Source of the DNA: Lysinibacillus pinottii | Lineage (GTDB): Bacteria > Bacillota > Bacilli > Bacillales_A > Planococcaceae | Assembly: GCF_024753545.1 (NCBI RefSeq) | Contig: NZ_JANTOO010000004.1 | Coordinates: 1 to 64,000 of the forward strand | Length of the DNA: 64,000 nt | Direction: 5' to 3' | Shown here: positions 1 through 8,600 of the stretch, piece after piece | How positions within the stretch are numbered: the stretch's first letter is position 1 | How the letters are laid out: each line of letters opens with the position of its first letter | Program-made: the position numbers and the translations under genes | Notes under the pieces: model-generated | Database searches by the model: none | Seen by the model: the letters and a program-made list of their open reading frames with translations, nothing else | What the model was told of the DNA's origin: nothing

Positions 1-270
1 CTCACCAACTAGCTAATGCGCCGCGGGCCCATCCTATAGCGACAGCCGAAACCGTCTTTCAATATTTCACCATGAGGTGAAACAGATTATTCGGTATTAG
101 CCCCGGTTTCCCGGAGTTATCCCAAACTATAAGGTAGGTTGCCCACGTGTTACTCACCCGTCCGCCGCTAACGTCAAAGGAGCAAGCTCCTTCTCTGTTC
201 GCTCGACTTGCATGTATTAGGCACGCCGCCAGCGTTCGTCCTGAGCCAGGATCAAACTCTCCATAAAAGA
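1..270 (-). rRNA. rrs: 16S ribosomal RNA, 5' portion (gene runs off the left edge)
   Basis: The reverse strand carries the conserved 5' end of bacterial 16S rRNA. The universal 27F primer region (GAGAGTTTGATCCTGGCTC) lies at about 247-265, followed by the usual GACGAACGCTGGCGGCGTGCC block and, near the window edge, the V2 region. The mature 5' end is near 265-270; its exact base cannot be fixed by eye. Only about 270 bases of the roughly 1.5 kb gene are inside the window. Together with the promoter and leader just upstream, this marks the start of an rRNA operon transcribed leftwards. Confidence 0.97.
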
Positions 271-425
271 AATTTGATTAGCTCAAATTGTTTTGCTGGC
301 ATCATTTTGATGTCCAAAATTTTGTTTCGTTCACTAGCAAGGCTAGCAACTCAACTTTATTGATTACGTTTTGCTTGTTCAGTTTTCAAGGTTCATTTTT
401 ATTGATTGTCCTGCGACAAGAATTA
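271..425 (-). other. rrn leader with boxA-like antitermination element
   Basis: This is the transcribed spacer between the rRNA promoter and the mature 16S 5' end. On the minus strand the stretch at 373-394 reads GAACCTTGAAAACTGAACA, the form of leader sequence typical of Bacillus-group rRNA operons, which includes the boxA-like antitermination signal. The rest is AU-rich and should take part in RNase III processing stems with sequence downstream of 16S, which is outside the window. The assignment rests on resemblance and position. Confidence 0.6.
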
Positions 426-454
426 ATACTATCAGAATAAAATACAATAGTCAA
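426..454 (-). promoter_or_regulatory. rRNA operon promoter
   Basis: On the minus strand a -35 box TTGACT (449-454) and a -10 box TAGTAT (426-431) are separated by exactly 17 bases. The -35 box is one mismatch from consensus and the promoter sits about 150 bases upstream of the 16S 5' end, as expected for an rRNA promoter. A second tandem promoter was not found upstream. Confidence 0.75.
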
Positions 455-517
455 TAACTATTTTAATATTTTTTCGTAGTCGAAGTGACAGGTTCTATAA
501 TATCACATAATAACATT

Positions 518-645
518 TTATCTGCTAACACTTTCCTTCAATTGTTTAACACTACGAATCGCTGCTCCGATTTCGTTAGGCGGTAAAGATGAAAAGGAAG
601 AGCGGTGTACTTTAATGTCCGCTGTGATATTTGGTTATAAAGATA
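518..645 (-). pseudogene. Remnant of the C-terminal end of a probable PLP-aminotransferase/MocR-type regulator
   Basis: An open stretch without a start codon reads, on the minus strand, HRSSFSSLPPNEIGAAIRSV and then a lysine-rich tail ending at a stop at 518-520. The order 'F-S-S-L-P-x-x-E-I-x-x-x-I-R' resembles the last 30 residues of MocR/GabR-type regulators and related class I aminotransferases. Upstream of about 645 the frame breaks into stops, so the gene is dead. The family call is from memory of the motif and is tentative. Confidence 0.3.
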
Positions 646-901
646 CATTGAAAGTCGTCAAGATAGAGAACCGGCAACTTTTGTTACTGAAAGACATCCT
701 TTTTTGCAGCCCCATCAATAAAAACACAGTTACGCTACACATCTATGAAACATTGGCGCAACCATGGAAGTAATTCAAATTTTGATGGGAGCATGATAAA
801 TGTGTAACTACTAGGAAAATATCAGAAGTACGTTTAGCTTATTTAAAATCGTTAAAATCATTGAATCGAAATTTCAAACTCAGACTTAAATAATATATAA
901 C
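646..901. other. Non-coding, decayed intergenic DNA
   Basis: About 250 bases between the aminotransferase-like remnant and topB. I find no open frame with a ribosome binding site, no tRNA and no recognisable RNA motif. Short broken frames on both strands suggest old gene debris, in keeping with the remnants on both sides. Confidence 0.5.
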
Positions 902-935
902 GAAACCAGACACGTTTTTTGAACGTTCTGGTTTC
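902..935. terminator. Hairpin downstream of topB, probable terminator
   Basis: An inverted repeat (GAAACCAGA-CACGTT paired with AACGT-TCTGGTTTC) lies 15 bases beyond the topB stop codon. The T-rich tail is better on the plus strand than on the minus strand, so termination of topB by this hairpin is likely but not textbook. Confidence 0.5.
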
Positions 936-949
936 TTTTAAATTAATAT

Positions 950-3139
950 TTATTTATCTACATTAAAACCTTTTAATAAATCTGCAAAAGCATTATTCAA
1001 AGGCTCTGCTTCTTTCTCTTGCTGCTTCATGTACTTTTGTACACTACGTTTATCCACTTTACCTCCACCTTCTTTTTTACGGCGAGCTTCAAAAGCAGAT
1101 AACTTCTCACGATAGCCACACTTACATACGAAGATTTGACCATCACCTTCGCCACGTAATTCAAGCTTTTTCTTACACTGAGGACAACGTGCATTCGTCA
1201 CACGCGACACATTCTTACGGTGACCACATTCACGATCTTGGCAAACAAGGATTTTACCTTTTTTCCCGTTCACTTCAAGCATTGGCTTACCGCAATCAGG
1301 GCAAGTTTTTGTTGAAATATTATCATGCTTAAATCTCTTATCGCTATTTTTAATATCAGCTACAATTTCTTTTGTATGTTGCTTCATTTCATTAATGAAG
1401 GTTTCTTTTTTCAGTTTGCCTTTAGCGATTAATTCTAGCTTTTGCTCCCATTCGGCTGTTGTTTCAGGAGATTTTAACTCATTAGGAACTAAATCAAGTA
1501 ACTGACGACCTTTAGAAGTGATATGAATATCTTTACCACGCTTTTCAATTAGGAATGAATTGAATAACTTATCAATAATATCGGCTCGTGTTGCCACCGT
1601 TCCTAATCCACCTGTCGATTTTAACGTATCAGCAAGCTGCTTATTTTGCGTGTTCATATACTTTGTAGGATTTTCCATTGCCGATAAAAGTGTAGCCTCA
1701 GTAAAACGTGCTGGAGGCTTCGTTTGCCCTGATGTTTGAGTAATTAAATTTACTTTTAATACTTGGCCTTTTTCGAGACGAGGCAATAATTGCTCCTTCA
1801 CATCTTCGCTTGATTCCTCATCATCAAAGCGATTTGAGTAAACTTCTTTCCATCCGGCAGAAATTACTGTTTTCCCACGAGCAATGAATTTTTCGTTGCC
1901 AATTTGACCTTGCACGGTTAACTGTTCATATTCATAAGCTGGGAAAAGCACCGCTAAGAAACGTTTTACAACTAAATCATAAATTTTACGTTCTTTATCG
2001 GTAAAGTTTGCAAAGTTCACGTATTCTTCTGTAGGAATAATTGCATGGTGATCAGATACCTTGCTGTCATCCACAAACGATTTATTCGCTTTAATTGGTT
2101 TTGAAAGCACTTTGTTTGCTAACGTTCGATATTCTCCTATACCGCATGCTTTTAATCGTTCTGGAAGGGTGCTAACGATGTCTGAAGATAAATATCGCGA
2201 ATCAGTACGAGGATAAGTAAGCACTTTATGAGACTCATATAGTTTTTGCATGATATTTAATGTTTCTTTGGCTGAGTATCCAAATATTTTATTTGCATCA
2301 CGCTGTAGCTCCGTTAAATCATATAACCCTGGAGAGAAAGACTTTTTCGGCTTACGTTCAATCTCGATTACTTTTGCATCTTGTTTATCTAATGAATTAA
2401 CAATAGCATCCACTTTTTCTTTACTAAAGCTACGTGAATTACCACTCGCATCTTGCCATGTTAATTTTAATTCTTTTGTTTGTGCCTCAATTCCATAAAA
2501 CGTTTGTGCCTTGAAGTTCTTGATTTCATCTTCACGAGCAGCAACCATTGCTACTACAGGAGTCTGCACTCGCCCTGTATTTAGCTGAGCATTAAATTTA
2601 GTAGATAGCGCTCTACTTGAATTCAATCCCAAATACCAGTCTGCTTCACTACGAGCTACAGCAGCTTGATATAGATTGTCGTAATTCTTTCCAGGTTTTA
2701 AGTTTGCAAAACCATCTTTAATTGCCTTATCAGTAACAGATGAAATCCATAGACGCTTGATTGGTTTATTCACTTTCGCACGATCAATAATCCAACGAGC
2801 CACTAATTCCCCTTCACGTCCGGCATCTGTTGCGATGATAATTTCATTCACATCATTACGTGTAAGTTGAGATTTAACTGCATTATATTGCTTACTTGTT
2901 TGTTTAATTGTTGTTAATTTCAGACGCTCTGGTAGCATTGGTAAATCTTCTAAGTTCCACTTTTTATATTTTTCATCATAGCTCTCTGGGTCGGCTAAAG
3001 TGACTAAGTGGCCTAAAGCCCATGTAACAATATATTTATCTCCTTCAATATAACCATTCCCTTTTTTGTGACACTTCAGCACGTTTGCTATATCACGTGC
3101 AACTGAAGGTTTTTCTGCTAACACTAAACTTTTAGCCAT
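950..3139 (-). CDS. topB: DNA topoisomerase III (type IA)
   Basis: A 729-aa type IA topoisomerase that cuts and passes one DNA strand, mainly to decatenate replication and recombination intermediates. The N-terminal Toprim domain begins LVLAEKPSVARD and includes TDAGREGE. The catalytic tyrosine is in TYPRTDSRYL, at about residue 309. Near the C-terminus are two zinc-ribbon-like units, CPDCGK...CQDRECGH and CPQCKKK...CKCGY, followed by a lysine-rich tail. I place the start at the ATG giving MAKSLVLAEKP, behind AAAGGATG; the ATG nine bases upstream lies inside that ribosome binding site. The gene stands alone. Its last 200 bases have a close inverted copy at 3269-3466, which is unusual (see findings). 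Confidence 0.95.
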   Translation of the reverse strand: MAKSLVLAEKPSVARDIANVLKCHKKGNGYIEGDKYIVTWALGHLVTLADPESYDEKYKKWNLEDLPMLPERLKLTTIKQTSKQYNAVKSQLTRNDVNEIIIATDAGREGELVARWIIDRAKVNKPIKRLWISSVTDKAIKDGFANLKPGKNYDNLYQAAVARSEADWYLGLNSSRALSTKFNAQLNTGRVQTPVVAMVAAREDEIKNFKAQTFYGIEAQTKELKLTWQDASGNSRSFSKEKVDAIVNSLDKQDAKVIEIERKPKKSFSPGLYDLTELQRDANKIFGYSAKETLNIMQKLYESHKVLTYPRTDSRYLSSDIVSTLPERLKACGIGEYRTLANKVLSKPIKANKSFVDDSKVSDHHAIIPTEEYVNFANFTDKERKIYDLVVKRFLAVLFPAYEYEQLTVQGQIGNEKFIARGKTVISAGWKEVYSNRFDDEESSEDVKEQLLPRLEKGQVLKVNLITQTSGQTKPPARFTEATLLSAMENPTKYMNTQNKQLADTLKSTGGLGTVATRADIIDKLFNSFLIEKRGKDIHITSKGRQLLDLVPNELKSPETTAEWEQKLELIAKGKLKKETFINEMKQHTKEIVADIKNSDKRFKHDNISTKTCPDCGKPMLEVNGKKGKILVCQDRECGHRKNVSRVTNARCPQCKKKLELRGEGDGQIFVCKCGYREKLSAFEARRKKEGGGKVDKRSVQKYMKQQEKEAEPLNNAFADLLKGFNVDK
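1065..1120 (-). repeat. Inverted repeat, copy 1 (inside topB)
   Basis: These 56 bases, read on the minus strand, are identical base for base to 3314-3369 read on the plus strand. They encode part of the C-terminal zinc-ribbon region of TopB (around CGYREKLSAFEARRKKEGG). Similarity extends on both sides with scattered mismatches: I count 13 differences in a 120-base hand alignment. Confidence 0.9.
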
Positions 3140-3268
3140 ATATAACATCCTTTCGTACTTCCTAATGTTTAATATAGCACATGCTTTATACTTAAACTTC
3201 TTTTAAGCAAATCAGAAAATTAACTGTAAATTAACAGGAATTCTCTCTTAGATGCTATACAACGCTTA

Positions 3269-3466
3269 TTAGGGCTTCGCGGCGAAGGAGATGGTCAAAT
3301 CCTTGTATGTAAATGTGGCTATCGTGAGAAGTTATCTGCTTTTGAAGCTCGCCGTAAAAAAGAAGGTGGGGGCAAGGTCGATAAACGTTCCGTACAAAAG
3401 TACTTAAAGCAACAAAATAATGAGGAATCTGTAAACAACGCACTCGCTGAAATCCTAAAAGGTTAA
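3269..3466 (+). pseudogene. Broken topB copy: C-terminal 65 codons only
   Basis: The plus strand reads LGLRGEGDGQILVCKCGYRE and continues through SAFEARRKKEGGGKVDKR to a tail ending NNALAEILKG and a stop at 3464-3466. This matches the end of the intact TopB almost residue for residue, with a different extreme tail. No start codon or 5' part is present; homology begins abruptly near 3269, so it cannot make a topoisomerase by itself. It points towards its own terminator at 3481-3517. Sequence this well conserved in frame suggests a recent duplication, a remnant of a replaced topB, or retention by recombination with the intact gene. Confidence 0.9.
3314..3369 (+). repeat. Inverted repeat, copy 2 (in the topB fragment)
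   Basis: Exact 56-base match to the minus strand of 1065-1120. The two copies are about 2.2 kb apart and face each other across the topB body and its promoter region, the arrangement that allows inversion by homologous recombination. Confidence 0.9.
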
Positions 3467-3480
3467 AGTTTGATAACTAT

Positions 3481-3518
3481 AAAGAGCAAATTCACACTGA
3501 ATGTGAATTTGCTCTTTT
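3481..3518 (+). terminator. Rho-independent terminator after the topB fragment
   Basis: A perfect 16-base stem (3481-3496 with 3502-3517), five-base loop and a short T-run. It lies 14 bases after the fragment's stop codon, so the fragment kept the 3' signal of a once complete gene. The A-rich left side lets it work on the other strand too. Confidence 0.85.
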
Positions 3519-3592
3519 ATTATGCATACTCAAATCCTCTCAACATATCTTGAATTAACTGAATATTCCATATATATAAAAGGAGGTTTTTA

Positions 3593-3709
3593 ATGGAAGC
3601 AAAAAATTTTAGGCCTCGTAATGTGATTTTTATGACCATTGTTGTTGGTGTATCTGTGTTAATTGGTCAATTAATTTATGTGTTGTTTATTGATGTGCCA
3701 TTCCCTTAG
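3593..3709 (+). CDS. 38-aa single-span membrane peptide, function unknown
   Basis: A short gene with a strong ribosome binding site, AAAGGAGGTTTT, three bases from the ATG when the run of T is excluded. The product begins MEAKNFRPRN, continues with a hydrophobic segment of about 23 residues (VIFMTIVVGVSVLIGQLIYV), and ends LFIDVPFP. A charged, basic N-terminus before one helix suggests an N-in membrane peptide. I do not recognise the family. It lies between the topB fragment's terminator and the convergent glycosyltransferase gene, whose 3' end is five bases away. The ribosome site and clean frame make it a likely real gene. Confidence 0.6.
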   Translation: MEAKNFRPRNVIFMTIVVGVSVLIGQLIYVLFIDVPFP

Positions 3710-3714
3710 TAGCC

Positions 3715-4785
3715 TTATATCTTTAGCCGTCTGAGTAAATACTTTTCATTTTCTTTGATTTCCAAATGATTCGGTTTCCATTTTCGTGCCTCTAAGTTAT
3801 GTTGATAGGCATTTTCGAATAGCCGTAACTCCCTATATAACAGACTTAGTTGTAAATGAGGTAACCATGTTGAGTAAGCTCGTTTTTGAATAGTCATTGA
3901 ATCGACCGAAGCTTGTTGCAAAGCTTGTGAGTACCAGTAGATAGCCTCTTTATGTTTTGATTGCTCCATAAAAAATTGGCCCATTCGGCAACATGCTTCT
4001 GGCTTTGGTCGGTCATACAAGAAAGATTGTAAAATAGCTTGTTGAGCGTGATTATCATCCTGTAACAATCGAAAGCATTCCCCTATATGCAAACATGCTT
4101 CAATGCGATCATCTGTAGTGCCTAATTCGCTATCCAGAAATGTATTGTATTGATTAATGGCCTCTAGATAACGTTTATGCAGCTTTAATTCATTTGCATA
4201 ATGAAATGAATCCCTTGCAGAAAAAGTATGTCCCTTTTGAATTAATCCTTCATAGATACATAAATTGCGATGAAGATCCTTTGTTAACGGTAAATGTGTA
4301 ACAGCGATATCACTGTGAAAGAGCTGGCCAGATACCTTTAAAAATTCATGGACAGCACCCTGCCATTGAAAATGATTGGCTCTTTTTACTAGACGATACT
4401 TTCGCTCACTGCATTCCACTATTCCATCATCATCTAATACTAGGTAATGATCCATAGTGACAGCATCAACAGTTGGGTACAATGATTGCTTTAGTAGCAA
4501 TAGTTTATGTTGGTTTTCCTTTGTCATAATATCGTCTGCGTCAAGCCATAGAATATAGTCTTTTGTTGCCTGTTGAAAGGAAAAATTGCGTGCTTTTGCA
4601 AAATGATCGCACCATGGAAAATCAAAAATGCGAGAGGTGTAATTTTGGACAATATCTTTTGTACGATCAGTTGAGCCTGTATCAATAATATTCATCTCAT
4701 CCACTATATGCCGAACCGAATCTAAGCATCTTTCAATCGTACATTGTGCATTTTTAACAATCATACATAAACTAATCGATACCAT
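3715..4785 (-). CDS. Family 2 glycosyltransferase with C-terminal TPR-like region
   Basis: A 356-aa protein with an N-terminal GT-A fold: SISLCMIVKNAQCTIERCLD opens the domain, IIDTGSTDRT is the nucleotide-binding stretch and LWLDADD supplies the DxD-type metal site. After residue 200 come helical repeats (AINQYNTFLD, CLHIGECFRLLQDD, KEAIYWYSQAL) that look like TPR units, as in the SunS-type and related TPR glycosyltransferases. No signal peptide or membrane span, so cytoplasmic. Start chosen at ATGGTATCG behind AAGGAGGGG; an upstream ATG lies within the ribosome site. Substrate unknown; a protein or peptide acceptor is possible because of the TPR part. Confidence 0.85.
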   Translation of the reverse strand: MVSISLCMIVKNAQCTIERCLDSVRHIVDEMNIIDTGSTDRTKDIVQNYTSRIFDFPWCDHFAKARNFSFQQATKDYILWLDADDIMTKENQHKLLLLKQSLYPTVDAVTMDHYLVLDDDGIVECSERKYRLVKRANHFQWQGAVHEFLKVSGQLFHSDIAVTHLPLTKDLHRNLCIYEGLIQKGHTFSARDSFHYANELKLHKRYLEAINQYNTFLDSELGTTDDRIEACLHIGECFRLLQDDNHAQQAILQSFLYDRPKPEACCRMGQFFMEQSKHKEAIYWYSQALQQASVDSMTIQKRAYSTWLPHLQLSLLYRELRLFENAYQHNLEARKWKPNHLEIKENEKYLLRRLKI

Positions 4786-4882
4786 CTTTCCCCTCCTTAT
4801 CATGTAGTAATATACTATGCTAGTTCATCCCATTTTCGAAACAATTTTTCGTTATCCCCCTACTTTCTGGCTGACATTGTAA

Positions 4883-4916
4883 AATAAAAAAACGAACGCT
4901 GAACACGCTCGTTTTT
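4883..4916 (-). terminator. Terminator of the helicase operon
   Basis: On the minus strand a stem AAAACGAGCG / CGTTCGTTTT with one wobble pair is followed by a run of seven T. It starts a few bases after the stop codon of the gene at 4921-5670. Confidence 0.8.
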
Positions 4917-4920
4917 CATT

Positions 4921-5670
4921 CTATAAATATTGCTCACGCCACATCAATTGTTCTTTATCGGTAAGTTGTTGTTCTAGATGGCGGTCCCATTGATTTAATA
5001 ACATATTCCACACACGAACAAATAGGATATCCTGCTCCTTATCGTAAAGTATAAATTCTAAGCATGGACTATCATTAATTTGTTGGGCTTCTACTTCAAC
5101 AACTCTTGCAATAATTCTTTGTGAGTTGCCCGTTTCTTCTTCATCCGCTTCTTGTAAGGCAGCTATAATCAGTGTTTCATCAAATTGCTCCTGTTGTTCA
5201 GCTTCCTTATCCACATAACGATAAAGCTCTGGTAACTCATCGTATTCATCGTTATTTACATCACTAGTCAGAAATGATTGATGGCAAGGACTAAAGTAAA
5301 GAGTAGAAGCTTCTACTTCTAGCTCCTCTTCAAAGATACCTTGTTCAAGCTGTTGCTGCCCTTTTTCTGTTAGCTTAAAAAAGCCTTCCTCATTTTTCAT
5401 AAGACCAACGCGAATCATTAAAGAAATCAGGTCTTCGATAAATAACGGATCTACAAGCAATAATTCGCTCAATTCCTCCACACTTCCAAAATCAGCCTCT
5501 TGAATGCTTAGTAGCAGCATTGTCATTAAGACATCCATCGTGGAACGGCGAACCGGCTCGTAAGTTACATCCACTGTACGAATTGGAATACACCACTCAG
5601 CAGTATTGATAATTTTTATATTGCGATTTTGTTGCAGCTCACGCATTAATCGTTGCTGTAATTTTGACAC
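4921..5670 (-). CDS. Acidic winged-helix-like partner of the adjacent helicase, function unknown
   Basis: A 249-aa protein of no family I recognise. Residues 35-115 look like a winged-helix fold: TMDVLMTMLLLSIQEADFGS, then ELSELLLVDPLFIEDLISLM as a possible recognition region, and GLMKNEEGFFKLTEKGQQQL as a wing. The rest is strongly acidic (EEELEVEA, DVNNDEYDELPELY, EADEEET) and the C-terminus is tryptophan-rich. The start codon is GTG, one base after the helicase stop codon, so translation is almost certainly coupled. The tight pairing implies that the two proteins act together, for example as a loader or specificity subunit; that is inference. Confidence 0.7.
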   Translation of the reverse strand: MSKLQQRLMRELQQNRNIKIINTAEWCIPIRTVDVTYEPVRRSTMDVLMTMLLLSIQEADFGSVEELSELLLVDPLFIEDLISLMIRVGLMKNEEGFFKLTEKGQQQLEQGIFEEELEVEASTLYFSPCHQSFLTSDVNNDEYDELPELYRYVDKEAEQQEQFDETLIIAALQEADEEETGNSQRIIARVVEVEAQQINDSPCLEFILYDKEQDILFVRVWNMLLNQWDRHLEQQLTDKEQLMWREQYL

Positions 5671-5671
5671 T

Positions 5672-8600
5672 TTAAATCACCAATCCTTCATGATTACGCA
5701 AGCCCTCGTAGGATTTTACTGTATTTAATAACTTGGTATACATATCTCTTGTATCTTGATGTTTTGCACGTTTCGCAAACATTTCTGAACTTCCTACAAG
5801 CAGTAGTAACTCCCGAGCGCGGGATAGAGCAACATTTAAGCGACGGTAATCTTTTGCAAAGCCAATATCTCCACCCTTTGGCGTATTACGTACCATACTG
5901 ACAAGTATCACGTCCATCTCCATTCCTTGGAACTTATCCACTGTCCCTGTTCTGAATTGTAAATGTGGTAACTGTAGTTCCTGCTGGAGGAGACGAATTA
6001 TTTTCTTCACCTGCTCACCGTAGAAGCTAATGACCCCGACGCTTTTCAAGGCATCCTGTGGCATACGCCCAGCTTCTTTTGCTGCCTGCACGGCATCATT
6101 TAAGTCTAGCAATATACGACGAATTGTTTGTAATTCACCTTCATTAAAACGACTTGTACCACCCTTTACCTGCTCCTCTAAATAAGGTTTCTCGGTTGGA
6201 ATATCAATCCACAATAAATGGTCATCACGTTTTACAAATTGCCCCTCTAAACCATGGTCTCTCGCAGAATCCGAGTCTGGCAAGCCACATTGCAAGCCAT
6301 TTTCTTCTTTCGCATAAAATGGCGTAATACTTTGCATAATTTTTTCATGCATGCGGTATTGAAGAGCTAGCATTTGCTTATGAGTTTGAGGCAGATTATT
6401 GAATAAGCGCTCAAATAATGATTCACGAAGTAAATTTTTTAACTCCTGTGCGCCTTCAAAATTTGGATTTTCTTCTAACATCGCCTTCAATGTTTCCTCC
6501 AATGTATCGTCACCAAGTAGGGGCGGTAGCTGGTGATGATCCCCTACCAAAATAACCTTTTTCCCCTTCAGCATTGGTAATAATAATTCTGGTGGTGTTG
6601 CCTTTGAAACTTCATCAATAATGACAACATCAAAGGTTGGGTAATTTTCCATAAACTCTTTACTCGCCGAAGCTACACATGTGGTACCAATAACATTTGC
6701 ATGTCGTACATATAATTTTCTAATCTCATCTAAATCATATTCGGTAGCATTTTGTAGCTTTTCTCGCCATTGCTCTTGCAATTTTTTTCGAAGTGGTAGT
6801 TGTTTTTCCTGACGCTGTAATTCTTCAATAGCTTGCTTTGAAGTTTGAATAGCCTCCCTAACCTCTTCTGCTGTGCGTTCTGGTGTCGACTGCAATAGCT
6901 TCGTGTAGATGGCTAGTTGCTTTTCTTTTTTCAATCCAGCCACATTGATCTCCTTTAACCGCTCTTCCATTTGTGATAGCAGTAGATCTACTTCCTGCAA
7001 GCTAGTTTGTACAGTTTGAAGGGAAGCTTGTTTGGGTACTAATTGAACTCTAGCCTTTTCAACTTGTTCTAGTTGCTGATTGGCTTCCTGAAGAGATTCT
7101 CGTAATTGTCCCGTAAGAATTTTTAAATATTCAACGGACTCCTCTGGTACTGCTTCTATTAGGAAGTTACCCTCTAGCTGTTGTAATCGCTCTGTATGCT
7201 GTATAAATGGCTGCAATTGCCGTTGTATGCTTTGTACATCAAAACTTGTAATTGCACACTCTTGATGTATTAAACTAACAAGATTTTTTCGAAAGGATTC
7301 GTATTCTTCGTCTTTATGCGCTTGTTGCTGCTTAAGTGCCATCCCTTTTTGCCATACAAAATCACGACGCATATAGAGTCCCAGCAAATAGCTTTCAATT
7401 TCATGAATGTCAGGTGTTTGATCGTCTTGAAATGCCTTGTTTAACTGAGCAAATACACCCGTAAGATTTTGTAAAGAAAATGATTGGACAGGCTGTAATC
7501 TACTTTTTGCCTGCGCCTGCTCCTTCACATCATCAGACACTAACGCCTCTAGCTTGGCTATGGCCTTTTGAAGACGGCTATTGATGGTAGACCATGCCTC
7601 TAAATCTTTTGCATCCTCTAGATGCTGTATTCGATTTATTTGCTGCGAAAGAACATGAGAAGGACGAATTTGATAATGCTGTAAATATCGTTGGATACGT
7701 TCATAGGAAGTCAATGTATGCACATACTTTTGCGCTTCCTTCATGATGATGAGACGATTATTTTCTATTTCATATTTTTCTTGAATATCCTGGAATTGTA
7801 CAGCTAATTGCTGTTTTTGCTCCAGCAATTCTTTATATTGAGTAGCTGCTTCTAATTGCTCCACTTTTTGTGAAGTCTCTTGAATGGTAAGCTGTAGATC
7901 TTCAATTGAAGGATGGTCAGCAAGTGTCTGTTCAAGTTGCTGTATAATCGGCTCTATTTGGGCGAGCTGCTTCTCATAATGCTCTTTTTGAGCTTCATAT
8001 GTCTGTTGCTCTGTTTTCGCAGTTTTTAAGTCTTTTTTTAACGCTTGAATTTCCTGCTGAAGAATTGGTTCTTCAATAGCAGCTTGCTCTTTAGCGGTCA
8101 TCTCTTGCGCCAGTTCCTCAAGCCATAACTCTAATTTTTCAAGCTCAGCTTTTGCTTTAGTCAGATTGTCCTTGAACATCTGCTCACGTTCAGGAAAGAC
8201 CAAAATTGCCTCTTCAATTGCTGCCAATGTTTGCTCACGCCACTGTAGAGCCACATTTTCTTCAATAAATTTTTTTCCCTCTTCCTCAATACTTTCCGTT
8301 CTACCATAGCGTAAAATCCTAATTTCTTGATTGGAAAGAAGCCGTCCTAAAGCATTATCTACTGCTAGATTTGACTGAGATGCAACAAGCGTTTTTAAAC
8401 CAGCTTTCACATTTTGCTGACAAATCTCTGAAATGACAGTTGTTTTCCCTGTACCAGGTGGACCTTGAATCACATATAAATCTTCAACAGATAGAGCACC
8501 TAAAACCGCTCGTCTTTGATATTCATTTAAATGATTGTGAAATTCAATATCTTCACGAAGCTTCGATGCTCGTACAGATGGTCTTTTTTCAAATAGGATC

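Noticed and set aside
3255..3443. 62-aa minus-strand frame opposite the topB fragment
   Set aside because: The coding signal, matched residue by residue to TopB, is on the plus strand; the minus frame is its shadow.
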